DNA of 64,000 nt from Sporosarcina obsidiansis (GCF_009651005.1 NZ_WHVW01000001.1:62001-126000); one strand, 5' to 3'; positions 36,829 through 51,540 are shown, counted from the first letter of the stretch. Made by a program: numbers and translations. Notes: generated by a model not told the origin, from the sequence alone.

Positions 36829-37269
36829 GTGAAAATTGCAATTTCTTCAGACCACGGAGGCAACAACCTTCGAAAAGAGATCATCAATTTATTGACTGAA
36901 CTCGAAATAGAATACGTCGACTATGGACCAGATTCCGATGCATCTGTCGACTATCCAGATTACGCTGTTCCTGTAGCGAATGATGTAGTCGCAGGAAAAG
37001 CAGACCGCGGAATTTTAATTTGTGGAACAGGCATCGGGATGTCTATTGCAGCAAATAAAGTAAAGGGCATCCGCTGTGCACTCGTTCATGACGTATTCAG
37101 TGCAAAAGCAACGCGGGAACATAATGACTCTAATATTCTTGCAATGGGCGAGCGGGTCATCGGACCAGGACTCGCGCGCGAAATTGTCAGCACATGGCTG
37201 GGAACTGAATTCGAAGGCGGTCGACATGGGCGTCGTATTGATAAAATGATGGAATTAGAAAAGCAGTAA
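36829..37269 (+). CDS. rpiB: Ribose 5-phosphate isomerase B
   Basis: Interconverts ribose 5-phosphate and ribulose 5-phosphate; RpiB/LacAB family. The motifs ISSDHGGNNLRKEI and RGILICGTGIGMSIAANK (the latter with the catalytic Cys) and the histidine-rich ALVHDVFSAKATREHNDSN are diagnostic. It has 146 aa from GTG 36829, with GAGGGTG upstream. The B. subtilis counterpart is ywlF, in the same place. Confidence 0.94.
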   Translation: MKIAISSDHGGNNLRKEIINLLTELEIEYVDYGPDSDASVDYPDYAVPVANDVVAGKADRGILICGTGIGMSIAANKVKGIRCALVHDVFSAKATREHNDSNILAMGERVIGPGLAREIVSTWLGTEFEGGRHGRRIDKMMELEKQ

Positions 37270-37287
37270 AGAAAGAAGGTGGAACAT

Positions 37288-37833
37288 GTGGATGCCATCG
37301 CGTTATGGAAATTACAGCTCGAGCAAGCATTAACCGAATTTGCGGAACAAGCACCACCTGTGGCAGATACGATTTTCGTCGTCGGCTGTTCCACATCTGA
37401 AGTGGCAGGTGCTCGGATCGGTACGAACGGGGCACTGGAAATTGGTGAAACATTATTCGCGCCACTTCAGGCATTTGCGGACAAGCACCGGATTCATTTG
37501 GCGTTCCAAGGTTGCGAGCATATTAATCGCGCTGTAACGATTGAAAGAAAGACGGCTCTACAATTTCAATTAGAGCCGGTTTCAGTAGTGCCGGTCGTAA
37601 AGGCAGGCGGTTCTATGTCTGCTTATGCGTATCAACAATTGAAAGACCCGGTAGTAGTAGAGTCGGTACGGGCAAACGCCGGTATCGATATTGGTCAAAC
37701 TTTGATTGGCATGCAATTAAAGCCGGTCGTTGTGCCAATTCGAACTTCCATCAAGCAAGTAGGCGAAGCCATCATCACGCTAGCCACGACACGTCCCAAA
37801 TTGATTGGCGGAAGTCGTGCGCAATACGAGTGA
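37288..37833 (+). CDS. ywlG: DUF436/TIGR01440 family protein YwlG
   Basis: Conserved Firmicute protein of unknown function, always near glyA and rpiB. FVVGCSTSEVAGARIGTNGA, LAFQGCEHINRAVTIER and VVKAGGSMSAYAY are conserved. The frame opens at GTG 37279, but GTG 37288 (MDAIALWKLQ) has AGGTGG at a proper distance and is preferred; that gives 181 aa. Confidence 0.85.
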   Translation: MDAIALWKLQLEQALTEFAEQAPPVADTIFVVGCSTSEVAGARIGTNGALEIGETLFAPLQAFADKHRIHLAFQGCEHINRAVTIERKTALQFQLEPVSVVPVVKAGGSMSAYAYQQLKDPVVVESVRANAGIDIGQTLIGMQLKPVVVPIRTSIKQVGEAIITLATTRPKLIGGSRAQYE

Positions 37834-37887
37834 TCAGTGTACAATACTAGATAGTATAGAAATCATCAGAAAAAGGGGATAGGAATA

Positions 37888-39141
37888 ATGGACTTAAGCA
37901 ATGTACAACGTGAAGACTCAGCAATTTTCGAAGCAATTATGGCGGAAAAGGGTCGTCAAAATTCCAACATCGAATTAATTGCTTCAGAAAACTTTGTTAC
38001 ACAAGCAGTAATGGAAGCACAAGGATCGTATTTGACGAATAAATATGCAGAAGGTTATCCAGGACGCCGTTATTATGGTGGCTGTGAACATGTGGATGTA
38101 GTAGAGGATATCGCACGCGACCGCCTGAAAGAATTATTTGGTGCAGCTTATGCTAACGTACAGCCTCACTCAGGTGCACAAGCGAATATGGCAGTCTACT
38201 TCACAGCGCTAGAGCCAGGCGACACGGTTCTAGGAATGAACTTATCTCATGGCGGTCACTTAACACACGGATCACCAGTCAATTTCTCTGGTATTCTATA
38301 TAACTTCGTAGAATATGGTGTGACAAAAGAAGACGAAAAAATCGACTATGAAGATGTTCGTCAAAAGGCACTTGAGCATAAACCGAAAATGATCGTAGCG
38401 GGCGCGAGCGCATATCCACGTGAAATCGACTTCGCGAAGTTCCGTGAAATCGCTGATGAAGTCGGTGCGTATTTGATGGTCGATATGGCGCATATCGCAG
38501 GACTCGTTGCAGTTGGTGAGCATCCAAATCCAGTGCCTCACGCACATTTCGTTACGTCTACGACACATAAAACATTGCGTGGACCACGTGGTGGTTTGAT
38601 TTTATTAAATGAAGAGTTCGCTGAAGAATTCGGCCGTAAAATCGACAAAACGGTATTCCCTGGTGTTCAAGGTGGTCCGTTGATGCACGTCATCGCTGCG
38701 AAAGCTGTTGCATTCAAAGAAGCTTTAGAGCCTGAATTCAAGACATATATCCAACAAGTGAAGAAGAACGCTAAAGCATTGGCTGAGCAACTGAACGCTG
38801 AAGGAATCGACGTAGTTTCAGGTGGCACGGACAATCACTTAGTTCTCGTGAAGTTGAATTCACTTGGCATCACAGGAAAAGTAGCAGAACACGTTTTAGA
38901 TGAAGTGGGTATTACAGTCAATAAAAACACTATACCATTCGATACAGAAGGACCATTTGTCACGTCTGGTATCCGAATCGGTACGCCTGCTGTCACAACT
39001 CGTGGATTCAAAGAAGAAGATATGCAAGAAGTGGGTCGCATCATTGCGAACCTATTGAAAAATCACGAAGACGAAGCTGCGAAAGCAGAAGCTCGCAAAG
39101 CAGTCACAGCTCTGACAGATCAACATCCTTTATACGCATAA
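37888..39141 (+). CDS. glyA: Serine hydroxymethyltransferase
   Basis: PLP enzyme converting serine and tetrahydrofolate to glycine and methylene-[23 protein letters not shown] opens the conserved part, [18 protein letters not shown] follows, and the PLP lysine lies in [14 protein letters not shown]. It has 417 aa; the ATG has AAGGGG upstream. The position before upp is conserved. Confidence 0.96.
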   Translation: MDLSNVQREDSAIFEAIMAEKGRQNSNIELIASENFVTQAVMEAQGSYLTNKYAEGYPGRRYYGGCEHVDVVEDIARDRLKELFGAAYANVQPHSGAQANMAVYFTALEPGDTVLGMNLSHGGHLTHGSPVNFSGILYNFVEYGVTKEDEKIDYEDVRQKALEHKPKMIVAGASAYPREIDFAKFREIADEVGAYLMVDMAHIAGLVAVGEHPNPVPHAHFVTSTTHKTLRGPRGGLILLNEEFAEEFGRKIDKTVFPGVQGGPLMHVIAAKAVAFKEALEPEFKTYIQQVKKNAKALAEQLNAEGIDVVSGGTDNHLVLVKLNSLGITGKVAEHVLDEVGITVNKNTIPFDTEGPFVTSGIRIGTPAVTTRGFKEEDMQEVGRIIANLLKNHEDEAAKAEARKAVTALTDQHPLYA

Positions 39142-39148
39142 TTAGGTG

Positions 39149-39177
39149 GCGCCTGACTATTTGTCGGGCGCTTTTTT
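39149..39177 (+). terminator. Terminator after glyA
   Basis: GCGCCTGAC (39149-39157) pairs with GTCGGGCGC (39163-39171), one G-U, followed by six T. Confidence 0.9.
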
Positions 39178-39362
39178 GCAGGGTATGGCCAACGAGTAAG
39201 AGAGTTTATAAGAGGTTTCTTGTTTTTGATCGCTTGTCGCTTTTTTAGTAGCGCACGCAATCTAACCTGTCGACACGATCCGAATAAAACATCTAACTTC
39301 CCTGCGTCTATCGCATGAATTCTGTTATAATGTACAAGATATTCCGAAAAGGAGCGAAACCA

Positions 39363-39992
39363 ATGGCAAAAGTACATGTATTTGATCATCCATTAATTCA
39401 ACACAAACTGACGTATATAAGAAAGGTTGACACGGGAACGAAAGAATTCCGCGAACTAGTGAACGAATTAGCGACACTAATGGCTTTCGAAATCACACGA
39501 GACCTTCCGACGAAAGAAATTACGATTCAAACTCCTGTCTGCGAAGCAACTTCGCATGTGTTAGCAGGTAAAAAATTAGGAATTGTTCCAATCTTACGTG
39601 CAGGAATCGGGATGGTGGACGGCATCATCAAATTAATTCCGGCAGCAAAAGTAGGGCACGTCGGATTATTCCGCGATCCGGAAACGTTAAAACCAGTTGA
39701 ATATTATGTAAAATTGCCTTCTGACGTATCCGAACGTGAATTCATCGTAGTGGATCCGATGCTTGCGACAGGCGGAACTGCAGTCGAAGCCATCAATTCA
39801 ATGAAAAAGCGTGGCGCAGTCAACATCAAATTCATGTGTCTTGTTGCTGCACCTGAAGGCGTGGAAGTGTTGACAGAAGCGCACCCTGATGTAGATGTCT
39901 ATATCGCAGCGCTAGATGAAAAATTGAATGAAGCAGGGTATATTGTGCCTGGACTCGGTGACGCAGGTGACCGTTTATTTGGCACGAAATAA
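39363..39992 (+). CDS. upp: Uracil phosphoribosyltransferase
   Basis: Salvages uracil to UMP with PRPP. The PRPP loop is [28 protein letters not shown] is conserved, and the C-terminal uracil-binding [18 protein letters not shown] is present. The start ATG 39363 ([16 protein letters not shown]) has AAAAGGAG upstream; 209 aa. A TATAAT at 39326-39331 is a plausible -10. Confidence 0.96.
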   Translation: MAKVHVFDHPLIQHKLTYIRKVDTGTKEFRELVNELATLMAFEITRDLPTKEITIQTPVCEATSHVLAGKKLGIVPILRAGIGMVDGIIKLIPAAKVGHVGLFRDPETLKPVEYYVKLPSDVSEREFIVVDPMLATGGTAVEAINSMKKRGAVNIKFMCLVAAPEGVEVLTEAHPDVDVYIAALDEKLNEAGYIVPGLGDAGDRLFGTK

Positions 39993-40007
39993 TGGAGGGA
40001 CCATTCA

Positions 40008-41120
40008 TTGACTAAAAAATGGAAAGTGATGACGATTTTCGGTACGCGACCGGAAGCTATCAAAATGGCACCGCTCGTATTGGAACTGGAGAAGCATCCC
40101 GATCAAATCGAGTCAATCGTTACAGTCACTGCACAGCACCGCCAAATGCTTGATCAGGTGCTAGAAACTTTCAAAATCAAGCCAGATTTTGATTTGAACA
40201 TCATGAAAGATCGACAGACACTCATTGATGTAGCGACACGAGGACTCGAAGGACTCGATAAAATCATGAAAGAAGCTAAGCCGGACATTGTGCTCGTTCA
40301 TGGTGATACTGCCACAACATTCATTGGCAGTTTGGCTGCGTTTTATAATCAAATTGCGGTAGGTCACGTCGAAGCAGGTTTACGGACATGGAATAAATAT
40401 TCACCGTATCCTGAAGAAATGAACCGCCAATTAACAGGTGTCATCGCAGATTTACACTTTGCACCCACCGAAAAGTCAGCACAAAACTTGCTGAATGAAG
40501 GCAAAAATGAAGAACGCATTTACATCACAGGTAACACTGCGATTGACGCGCTCCAGACGACGGTGAACCCTGATTATCACCATCCGATTTTCGATCAGCT
40601 GGGGGACGACCGTTTAATCCTGCTGACAGCTCATCGTCGGGAAAACCTTGGAGAACCGATGCGCAATATGTTCCGTGCGATCAATCGATTACTCGCTAAA
40701 TACGAAGACATACAAGTCATCTACCCTGTGCATATGAATCCAGCTGTACGTGAAGTGGCGGATGAACTGCTTGGCGACAACGACCGAGTACATTTAATTG
40801 AGCCGCTAGAAGTTCTTGATTTCCACAATTTCGCAGCACGTTCGCATATCATTCTCACAGACTCCGGTGGCATCCAAGAAGAAGCACCATCCCTTGGAAA
40901 ACCCGTCATCGTCTTGCGTGACACAACCGAGCGTCCAGAAGGTATCGAAGCCGGAACATTAAAGCTAGCTGGAACAGACGAACAAACCATTTTCGAATTA
41001 ACCGACATGTTGTTATCTGACAGCGCGGAATATGAAAAAATGGCTAAAGCTCACAATCCATACGGTGACGGCCATGCCTCCGAGCGCATCGTCGAATCAC
41101 TATTGAAATACTTATCTTGA
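40008..41120 (+). CDS. mnaA: UDP-N-acetylglucosamine 2-epimerase (non-hydrolysing)
   Basis: Interconverts UDP-GlcNAc and UDP-ManNAc for wall teichoic acid or other glycopolymers. VMTIFGTRPEAIKMAPLV opens the protein; VHGDTATTFIGSLAAFY, VGHVEAGLRTWNKYSPYPEE, LTAHRRENLGEPM and ILTDSGGIQEEAPSLGKPV complete the family signature. The start is TTG 40008 with GGAGGGA upstream; 370 aa. It sits 15 bp after upp and is probably co-transcribed. In B. subtilis this gene lies elsewhere, but its place between upp and atp is shared by some other bacilli (recollection, unverified). Confidence 0.95.
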   Translation: MTKKWKVMTIFGTRPEAIKMAPLVLELEKHPDQIESIVTVTAQHRQMLDQVLETFKIKPDFDLNIMKDRQTLIDVATRGLEGLDKIMKEAKPDIVLVHGDTATTFIGSLAAFYNQIAVGHVEAGLRTWNKYSPYPEEMNRQLTGVIADLHFAPTEKSAQNLLNEGKNEERIYITGNTAIDALQTTVNPDYHHPIFDQLGDDRLILLTAHRRENLGEPMRNMFRAINRLLAKYEDIQVIYPVHMNPAVREVADELLGDNDRVHLIEPLEVLDFHNFAARSHIILTDSGGIQEEAPSLGKPVIVLRDTTERPEGIEAGTLKLAGTDEQTIFELTDMLLSDSAEYEKMAKAHNPYGDGHASERIVESLLKYLS

Positions 41121-41134
41121 TTATAAGAACACAC

Positions 41135-41168
41135 ACCAGCAGGGATTCATTCCTTGCTGGTTTTTTTC
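41135..41168 (+). terminator. Terminator after mnaA
   Basis: ACCAGCAGGGA (41135-41145) pairs with TCCTTGCTGGT (41151-41161), two G-U, followed by seven T. Confidence 0.9.
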
Positions 41169-41415
41169 TAACAGAGTAAAAGAAGACTTAGGATGGGGGA
41201 CCGGGGATTTACGCTCTGGGTGTACGCTTTACGCGGGATTCGCGATGGGCTTCTTCGTTCGTGAGAAGTGTGTGCTACTGGCTGTAAAACCACTTAACGC
41301 ACGTAATGTTAGTCAAAGGAAGATGCCTATTTTGCACACTGATAGTAACTAATCTTCCCAGATCTTAAAAAAACTACAATGTACTTTCTATGTGCTTCCC
41401 ACACTAACTAAGGAT

Positions 41416-41633
41416 TGGAGCGAGAGCCGTTGCGTAGGACGGCTTTTGCGAGAAAAAGCGTAGCGTTAGGAGCACCGCTGTATAATTTCTGAAAAAAGTC
41501 GCAGAAATTATACAAATCAACCCCTTCGTTGTTCGATTGGTTCAAGGCACGCCCTCCGGAAAGCGTCCCCGTCTGGAGCGAGAGCCGTTACGAAGAACGG
41601 CTTTTGCGAGTAAAGCGCAGCGGTAGGAGCACC
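41416..41633 (+). repeat. Two 60-bp direct repeats flanking a hairpin and a P-element fragment
   Basis: Copies at 41416-41476 and 41574-41633 share TGGAGCGAGAGCCGTT, ACGGCTTTTGCGAG, AAAGCG and TAGGAGCACC with few differences. Between them are a perfect 12-bp hairpin (41480-41491 with 41502-41513, TATAATTTCTG arms) and a fragment of the P family (CACGCCCTCCGGAAAGCGTC, from 41548). The 650-bp mnaA-atp gap is otherwise without a gene. Confidence 0.65.
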
Positions 41634-41796
41634 TCTTTGCCGTAAATCCCGGAGCACTCACCAAGTTTCCACTCTTCAATAATTATAAGTACCCATATAT
41701 CTGGATACATTCCTTAAAGCACCGGGACAACCATCTAAAAACACAACCCAAAAAGCCTAAAACAAATATGTCGAATGTTTGACAATGCGAACACAT

Positions 41797-41814
41797 TGTG
41801 AATTAATTCACCTG
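41797..41814. promoter_or_regulatory. Rex-like operator upstream of the ATP synthase promoter
   Basis: TTGTGAATTAATTCACCT matches the Rex consensus TTGTGAANNNNTTCACAA except at the last two bases, and its centre GTGAATTAATTCAC is a perfect palindrome. It ends six bases before the -35 box at 41821. Rex binds when NADH/NAD is low and represses respiratory and fermentative genes. Confidence 0.6.
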
Positions 41815-41820
41815 AATCAA

Positions 41821-41849
41821 TTGACATAAAAAACCCCCTATTGTATGCT
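41821..41849 (+). promoter_or_regulatory. Main promoter of the atp operon
   Basis: TTGACA (41821-41826), 17 bp, TATGCT (41844-41849), a strong sigma-A promoter. It implies a leader of about 295 nt before atpI, in which ORFs are not convincing. Confidence 0.75.
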
Positions 41850-42151
41850 AGCAAAGGGTAAGATTGATAAGGGACTCATACATATCAATAGAAAAGTAAT
41901 GATGTTTTCGAGCTTTCTAGTCTTTCTCCATGAACGCCTGCTAGCCTCTTTGACTGTGTTGTGCAAAGCAACGCTACCTGGTGAACAAAAAAGGCGCTTC
42001 ACTTACAATTTCCAGATTCCTATGCAAGGAATCTATGTCGTTCAAAAAGGATCAAAACGACAAAGTCTCATCGCTTTCGACATTCGTCGGAAGATCTACT
42101 GAACACTTCAAAGTGCTGGAATCCAAATACGAAATGGGAGAATCACCAACA

Positions 42152-42520
42152 ATGCAAAGTATGCAGGAAATTTTTAGTCGGCAGAAGAAAAGCTTATTTT
42201 TTTTGCTTGCATTGTTTGGACTCGGCTGGTTCTTTTTGGACTACCGGACATTCTTCGCTGGACTCATCTTAGGTTCACTTTTCGGTATGTATAATTTTTG
42301 GATACTTGTTCGACGGATGGAACGGTTTGATCGTGCCATTACAGAACAGAAGCGCGCAAAGTCATTAGGTATGGGCTTACGTTTTGGATCAGGTGTAGCG
42401 GCGGCAGCCATTGCACTATCTTTGCCGGAAGAGTTTGACTTGATCAGCACGGTAATCGGGTTAATGGTACCCTATCTATTACTGTTTACTGATCGACTGC
42501 TATTCCATAGGGAGCATTGA
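42152..42520 (+). CDS. atpI: ATP synthase subunit I
   Basis: Small membrane accessory protein of F-type ATP synthase operons, thought to help c-ring assembly or ion supply. The product MQSMQEIFSRQKKSLFFLLA has four hydrophobic segments, with DYRTFFAGLILGSLFGMYNF in the conserved part. I start at ATG 42152 (GGGAG 11 bases upstream), giving 122 aa, close to B. subtilis AtpI. The frame is open upstream; ATG 42035 with AAGGAA is an alternative that would add 39 hydrophilic residues, but its ribosome site lies in a small hairpin. Confidence 0.85.
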   Translation: MQSMQEIFSRQKKSLFFLLALFGLGWFFLDYRTFFAGLILGSLFGMYNFWILVRRMERFDRAITEQKRAKSLGMGLRFGSGVAAAAIALSLPEEFDLISTVIGLMVPYLLLFTDRLLFHREH

Positions 42521-42531
42521 CACTTTATTAG

Positions 42532-43263
<732 letters not shown>

Positions 43264-43284
43264 ACATAGAAATACCCTATTTAG

Positions 43285-43536
<252 letters not shown>

Positions 43537-43689
43537 TTTTTGAATCATATGGCGAAGCACGTAGTTTGGGTCTTCGCCATTCCTTTATGTGGATAAACAC
43601 ATGAAATGCTTGAACATAGAATGATTCTGCCAATTCGGCAGAAGACTGAAACGAAAGAGTCATGAGCTCTTGAAGGGAGTGAAACAATC

Positions 43690-44238
43690 GTGTTGGATAC
43701 CTTCGTCCTCTTATCAGCAAATGCTGACGCAGGATTTTTAGCAAGTTTGAACCAGCGACTCAATTTAGGTGACATCATCGTCACTGTCGTATTTTTCACG
43801 ATTCTCATGGTACTTCTCAAGAAGTTCGCATGGGGTCCGTTAATGGGTGTAATGGATCAACGGGCGCAATTAATCGCCACGGAGATCGAACAAGCCGAAA
43901 AAAGCCGTCAAGAATCTGCAAAGCTTCTTGAAGAACAACGTGCTCTATTGAAAGAAGCACGTGATAATGCACAATCCATCGTCGAAAATGCAAAGAAACA
44001 AGGTGACACTCAACGTGAAGAGCTGATTACGGCTGCACGCGCTGAAGTAAACCGAATGAAAGAAGCAGCGACTCTCGAAATCGCAACAGAAAAAGAGAAA
44101 GCTGTGGCTGCAGTTCGCGAAGAATTCGTATCTCTATCCATTTTGGCTGCGTCTAAAGTTCTTGGGAAAGAAATTTCCGAAGAAGATAACCGCGCATTGA
44201 TTGAAGAAACGATTGTGAAGGCAGGCGAAGGGCGATGA
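43690..44238 (+). CDS. atpF: ATP synthase Fo subunit b
   Basis: Peripheral stalk: one N-terminal membrane helix ([19 protein letters not shown]) followed by a long charged coiled coil rich in Glu, Ala and Lys. The 182 aa from GTG 43690, with GAAGGGAG upstream, is slightly longer than the B. subtilis protein (170), with extra residues before the helix. It overlaps atpH by ATGA. The 153-bp gap between atpE and atpF shows no gene. Confidence 0.95.
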   Translation: MLDTFVLLSANADAGFLASLNQRLNLGDIIVTVVFFTILMVLLKKFAWGPLMGVMDQRAQLIATEIEQAEKSRQESAKLLEEQRALLKEARDNAQSIVENAKKQGDTQREELITAARAEVNRMKEAATLEIATEKEKAVAAVREEFVSLSILAASKVLGKEISEEDNRALIEETIVKAGEGR

Positions 44239-44771
44239 GCCAATCGGTAATCGCAAAACGTTATGCCGTTGCATTATTTAATGCTGCACAGGAAAAACAA
44301 CAAGCTCTAGCTGTGCAAACAGACTTGAAAGAGCTAAAGAAAATCTTTGAAGGTGAAAAGGAATTAAGCGAGATGTTAATCTCTCCTAAGTTCTCGATCC
44401 AACGAAAAAAACAACTAATTGGGCAATTTTTCAGTGAAGCGAATCAGCTCGTATTGAACACATTATATGTGCTCATCGATGCAGGTCGTATTGGAGAAGT
44501 ACTGAACGTTATCGAAGATTTCCAAGATATTGCGAATGAAGCGTCTGGAATCGCCGAAGCAAAAGTTTACTCTACTCGTCCGCTTACTGTTGAAGAGAAC
44601 AATGCAATTTCCACTGCCTTTGCACACAAAGTAGGGAAACAAGCATTGCATATCGAAAATTTGATTGACCCAAGCCTAATTGGAGGCATTCGCCTTCAGA
44701 TCGGCAACCAAATATATGACAGTAGCATCAGCGCGAAGTTAGCGCGTCTTGAACGTCAATTAGTCAATTAA
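44235..44771 (+). CDS. atpH: ATP synthase F1 subunit delta
   Basis: Connects the b stalk to the top of F1. The N-terminal [19 protein letters not shown] and the C-terminal [20 protein letters not shown] are characteristic. It has 178 aa and starts within the atpF stop. Confidence 0.95.
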   Translation: MSQSVIAKRYAVALFNAAQEKQQALAVQTDLKELKKIFEGEKELSEMLISPKFSIQRKKQLIGQFFSEANQLVLNTLYVLIDAGRIGEVLNVIEDFQDIANEASGIAEAKVYSTRPLTVEENNAISTAFAHKVGKQALHIENLIDPSLIGGIRLQIGNQIYDSSISAKLARLERQLVN

Positions 44772-46307
<1,536 letters not shown>

Positions 46308-46346
46308 TCTATTGTTGTTTGATCTAAAAATAAAGGTGGTGAATAG

Positions 46347-48658
<2,312 letters not shown>

Positions 48659-48677
48659 GGGACCAGGAGGGGAAAAA

Positions 48678-49082
48678 ATGAGTAAAATCAAAGTGAATAT
48701 TGTCACTCCCGACGGCCCTGTTTGTGAAATGGATGCGAACATGGTGATTGCAGTTACCGAAGCTGGTGAGATCGGGGTACTTCCCGGCCACATCGCGATG
48801 GTAGCACCACTTCAAATTGGTGCGCTTCGCCTAAAAACAGACGGCAAGACAGAAACTGTCGCGGTCCACGGAGGTTTCATTGAGGTCCGTCCCGAAGTGG
48901 TCACTGTATTGGCGCAGAGTGCTGAAATGGCTGAGTCCATTGATATTGCTCGCGCAAAAAAAGCAGCTGAAAAAGCAGAAACGGACTTGAAGAAAAAATC
49001 CGACAGTCTTGATTTGCGAATGGCTGAGCTTGATTTAAAGCGTGCGATCAACCGTATGCAAGTGTATGAGCAACGTGTGTAA
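48678..49082 (+). CDS. atpC: ATP synthase F1 subunit epsilon
   Basis: Rotor subunit that couples F1 to the c-ring and can inhibit ATP hydrolysis. KVNIVTPDGPVCEMDANMV and GEIGVLPGHIAMVAPLQIGAL form the beta-sandwich; the C-terminal helical pair is KKAAEKAETDLKK through RAINRMQVYEQRV. 134 aa. It closes the operon. Confidence 0.96.
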   Translation: MSKIKVNIVTPDGPVCEMDANMVIAVTEAGEIGVLPGHIAMVAPLQIGALRLKTDGKTETVAVHGGFIEVRPEVVTVLAQSAEMAESIDIARAKKAAEKAETDLKKKSDSLDLRMAELDLKRAINRMQVYEQRV

Positions 49083-49090
49083 ATAATAGG

Positions 49091-49128
49091 TGGGCGGACA
49101 GACATTATTTCTGTTCGCCCATTTTTTC
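49091..49128 (+). terminator. Terminator of the atp operon
   Basis: TGGGCGGACAG (49091-49101) pairs with CTGTTCGCCCA (49111-49121), one G-U, followed by six T. Confidence 0.92.
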
Positions 49129-49187
49129 TTTGTAATGCTTTGGTAATTATCTTCAAAGCCTAACTTGCTGTGAGCCCAAAGTTATTG

Positions 49188-49333
49188 ATCCGAGCGAAAG
49201 TCATGAAGAACCGAGCGAAACTTGAAGCGAACCGCTCCAAAATCAAGAAGAACCGAGCGTAACCTAACGCAGACCGCTCCAAAGTCCCGAAGAACCGCTC
49301 GAAACATGTATCGGTCCGCTCCAAAATCACAAA
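49188..49333 (+). repeat. Array E: seven units at exact 21-bp period
   Basis: Cores start at 49190, 49211, 49232, 49253, 49274, 49295 and 49316, each 21 bp apart. Two core versions alternate: CCGAGCGAAA and CCGCTCCAAA. It fills the gap between the atp terminator and ywzB. Confidence 0.88.
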
Positions 49334-49394
49334 TCATCGATAGAAACGAGAATCAAAATGTTCCAAACCACTATTTCGAGAGGAGACCAAAACT

Positions 49395-49625
49395 ATGAGT
49401 ATGCTCGGCAGCAACCCATTACTTGCGATTGTTTCTCATATTATTTTTATTGGTATTAGTTTTTATGCATTGCAAGCGATCCTACCAGAAGCGATTATTC
49501 GTAAAAATCGGGTCATGCAAGCACAACTTTTGTTTATTTTGCTAAGTATTGCAATTGGTTCGACTGTATCAAATTTCTTTTTAGACATATCCTATTGGTC
49601 AGGAAGATGGTCCACGTGGTTTTGA
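49395..49625 (+). CDS. ywzB: DUF1146 membrane protein YwzB
   Basis: A 76-aa protein with two hydrophobic segments (LAIVSHIIFIGISFYALQAI and QLLFILLSIAIGSTVSNFF). It is conserved between atpC and murAA in Bacillus; function unknown. GAGAGGAGA precedes the ATG. Confidence 0.88.
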   Translation: MSMLGSNPLLAIVSHIIFIGISFYALQAILPEAIIRKNRVMQAQLLFILLSIAIGSTVSNFFLDISYWSGRWSTWF

Positions 49626-49628
49626 TTT

Positions 49629-49805
49629 CCTTCAGCTGAAGTTCGTTCACAATCTTCACAGCGGGAGTCGGAACTCCGGCTGAAAGAAGTTAAAACCTTT
49701 TAAGCGAACATATTTTACACAAAAACACAGAAATTATACAAAATGAATACTTCGCTGTTTACTTAACTCAAACCAGGTCCTAAAAAACGTCTCGCCTGCA
49801 ACGCA
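49629..49805. repeat. Degenerate structured intergenic sequence related to the mnaA-atp gap
   Basis: A hairpin AGCGGGAGT/AACTCCGGCT at about 49664-49686 is followed by CAGAAATTATACAAA (from 49732), identical to 41502-41516, then ACTTCGCTGTT and CGTCTCGCCTG, which align loosely with the 41520-41575 segment. This appears to be a decayed copy of the same repeat. The remaining gap to murAA is AT-rich, with a palindrome at 49972. Confidence 0.5.
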
Positions 49806-49971
49806 AATGCCTAAAATGCCTAGACGCCTAGTCAATTCACTAGCTAGGATGCCGATCTAACTCGCATATATGTACCAATGCAAATAAAAAATTAGTGAAA
49901 GCGTGTATAATCTAGAAAACTAGGGTATTACGTTAAATATGTCCAATATTACACGATTGTAATAAACACAT

Positions 49972-49988
49972 TGTGTCAATTTGACACA
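49972..49988. promoter_or_regulatory. Perfect palindrome upstream of murAA, possible operator
   Basis: TGTGTCAATTTGACACA is an 8-1-8 perfect inverted repeat. Its right half contains TTGACA (49981-49986), a plausible -35, and AACACATTGTG just upstream also occurs before the Rex-like box at 41797. I do not recognise the regulator. Confidence 0.4.
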
Positions 49989-50182
49989 TATACTAGGGTA
50001 CATAAGAAATACCCGAAAATTGCGCCAGAAGTTACTTGTCTAGTAAAGTTTTACAGGGTACAATAGGATGTGTTTTATGTGTATTTTAACGAACTGAAGA
50101 AGTATTGGAACTGACAACAAAAATGTTTATTGATGATAATAGTTTGTGGTAGAAGGATAAATTTGACTCGGAGGGGCTAGTG

Positions 50183-51478
50183 GTGGAAAAAATTATTATT
50201 AACGGCGGACGAACTTTACAAGGGAACGTACGTGTGGAAGGTGCGAAAAACGCAGTATTACCGATTTTGGCGGCTGCTTTATTGGCATCTGAGGGAGTAA
50301 ACGTGATTCGTGACGTGCCGAACTTATCGGATGTTCGGACGATCAATGAAGTACTCAAGAGCTTAAATGCGAAAATCATACATGATCCAGAAAATGGTGA
50401 AGTGATTATTGATTCACGAGGGAAATTGGCAGATGAAGCGCAATTTGAGTTCGTACGTAAAATGCGAGCGTCCATTTTGGTAATGGGTCCTTTGCTAGCG
50501 CGTAACGGCTTTGCACGAGTCGCATTACCAGGCGGCTGTGCAATCGGTTCAAGACCGATCGATCAGCATTTGAAAGGCTTTGAAGCAATGGGCGCTGAGA
50601 TTTCATTTGGACATGGCCACGTGGAAGCGAAGGTTGCTGGACGCTTAAAAGGCGCGAAAATCTATTTGGACTTCCCAAGTGTAGGCGCAACGGAGAATAT
50701 CATGACAGCTGCGGCATTGGCGGAAGGCACGACTATTATTGAAAATGCCGCAAAAGAACCTGAAATCGTCGACTTGGCAAATTTCATCAATGAAATGGGC
50801 GGTAAAGTAGTGGGAGCTGGTACGGACAATATTCGTATCGAAGGTGTCCCTACACTCTATGCCTCTACTCATCACATTATTCCTGACCGTATCGAAGCGG
50901 GAACCTTCATGGTGGCTGCTGCGATTACAGGCGGAGACGTTGTGATTGAAAACGCAGTCCCTGAACACTGTACAGCATTGATCTCCAAATTAACTGAAAT
51001 GGGCGTTGTAGTTACTGAGTTGGATGAAGGCGTTCGTGTAACAGCGAAGCATCCACTAAAGGCAGTCGATTTGAAAACGATGCCGCATCCTGGATTCCCA
51101 ACGGATATGCAATCGCAAATGATGGCGTTGATGTTAACTGCAACAGGCACAGGTGTATTAACTGAAACTGTATTTGAAAATCGTTTCATGCACGTGGAAG
51201 AATTCCGCCGCATGAATGCCGATGTGAAAATTGAAGGACGCTCTGTGATCGTCTCTGGACCATCTAAGATTCAAGGAGCTGAAGTTGCTGCAACAGATTT
51301 GCGTGCCGCTGCATCACTTATCTTAGCAGGCCTCGTCGCAGAAGGGGTCACTCGTGTTACTGAACTTATTCATCTAGATCGCGGCTACGTCGATTTCGAT
51401 AAAAAGCTGAAGGCACTTGGAGCAGATATCACACGCGTCTCTTCTGAACAAGAAATTACTGAAACTCAATTTGTATAA
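50183..51478 (+). CDS. murAA: UDP-N-acetylglucosamine 1-carboxyvinyltransferase, main paralogue (MurAA)
   Basis: Peptidoglycan precursor enzyme of the MurA fold. [20 protein letters not shown] opens it, and the catalytic cysteine lies in [15 protein letters not shown] (residue 119). Two adjacent GTG codons (50180, 50183) are available; GGAGGGG is better spaced for 50183, which also matches the family start MEKIII. 431 aa. The location after ywzB and before spoIID identifies it as MurAA. Confidence 0.95.
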   Translation: MEKIIINGGRTLQGNVRVEGAKNAVLPILAAALLASEGVNVIRDVPNLSDVRTINEVLKSLNAKIIHDPENGEVIIDSRGKLADEAQFEFVRKMRASILVMGPLLARNGFARVALPGGCAIGSRPIDQHLKGFEAMGAEISFGHGHVEAKVAGRLKGAKIYLDFPSVGATENIMTAAALAEGTTIIENAAKEPEIVDLANFINEMGGKVVGAGTDNIRIEGVPTLYASTHHIIPDRIEAGTFMVAAAITGGDVVIENAVPEHCTALISKLTEMGVVVTELDEGVRVTAKHPLKAVDLKTMPHPGFPTDMQSQMMALMLTATGTGVLTETVFENRFMHVEEFRRMNADVKIEGRSVIVSGPSKIQGAEVAATDLRAAASLILAGLVAEGVTRVTELIHLDRGYVDFDKKLKALGADITRVSSEQEITETQFV

Positions 51479-51485
51479 TGTATCA

Positions 51486-51521
51486 AAAACCGTGGACGCT
51501 CGTCGTTCATGGTTTTTTCTT
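51486..51521 (+). terminator. Terminator after murAA
   Basis: AAAAACCGTGGACG pairs with CGTTCATGGTTTTT over 14 pairs (two G-U), followed by more T. Confidence 0.88.
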
Positions 51522-51540
51522 GCTGTTTTTTGACTAATGG

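Noticed and set aside
41845..42102. ORF of 85 codons before atpI
   Set aside because: It starts inside the -10 region of the atp promoter, has no ribosome site and no resemblance to AtpZ or other atp-linked proteins.
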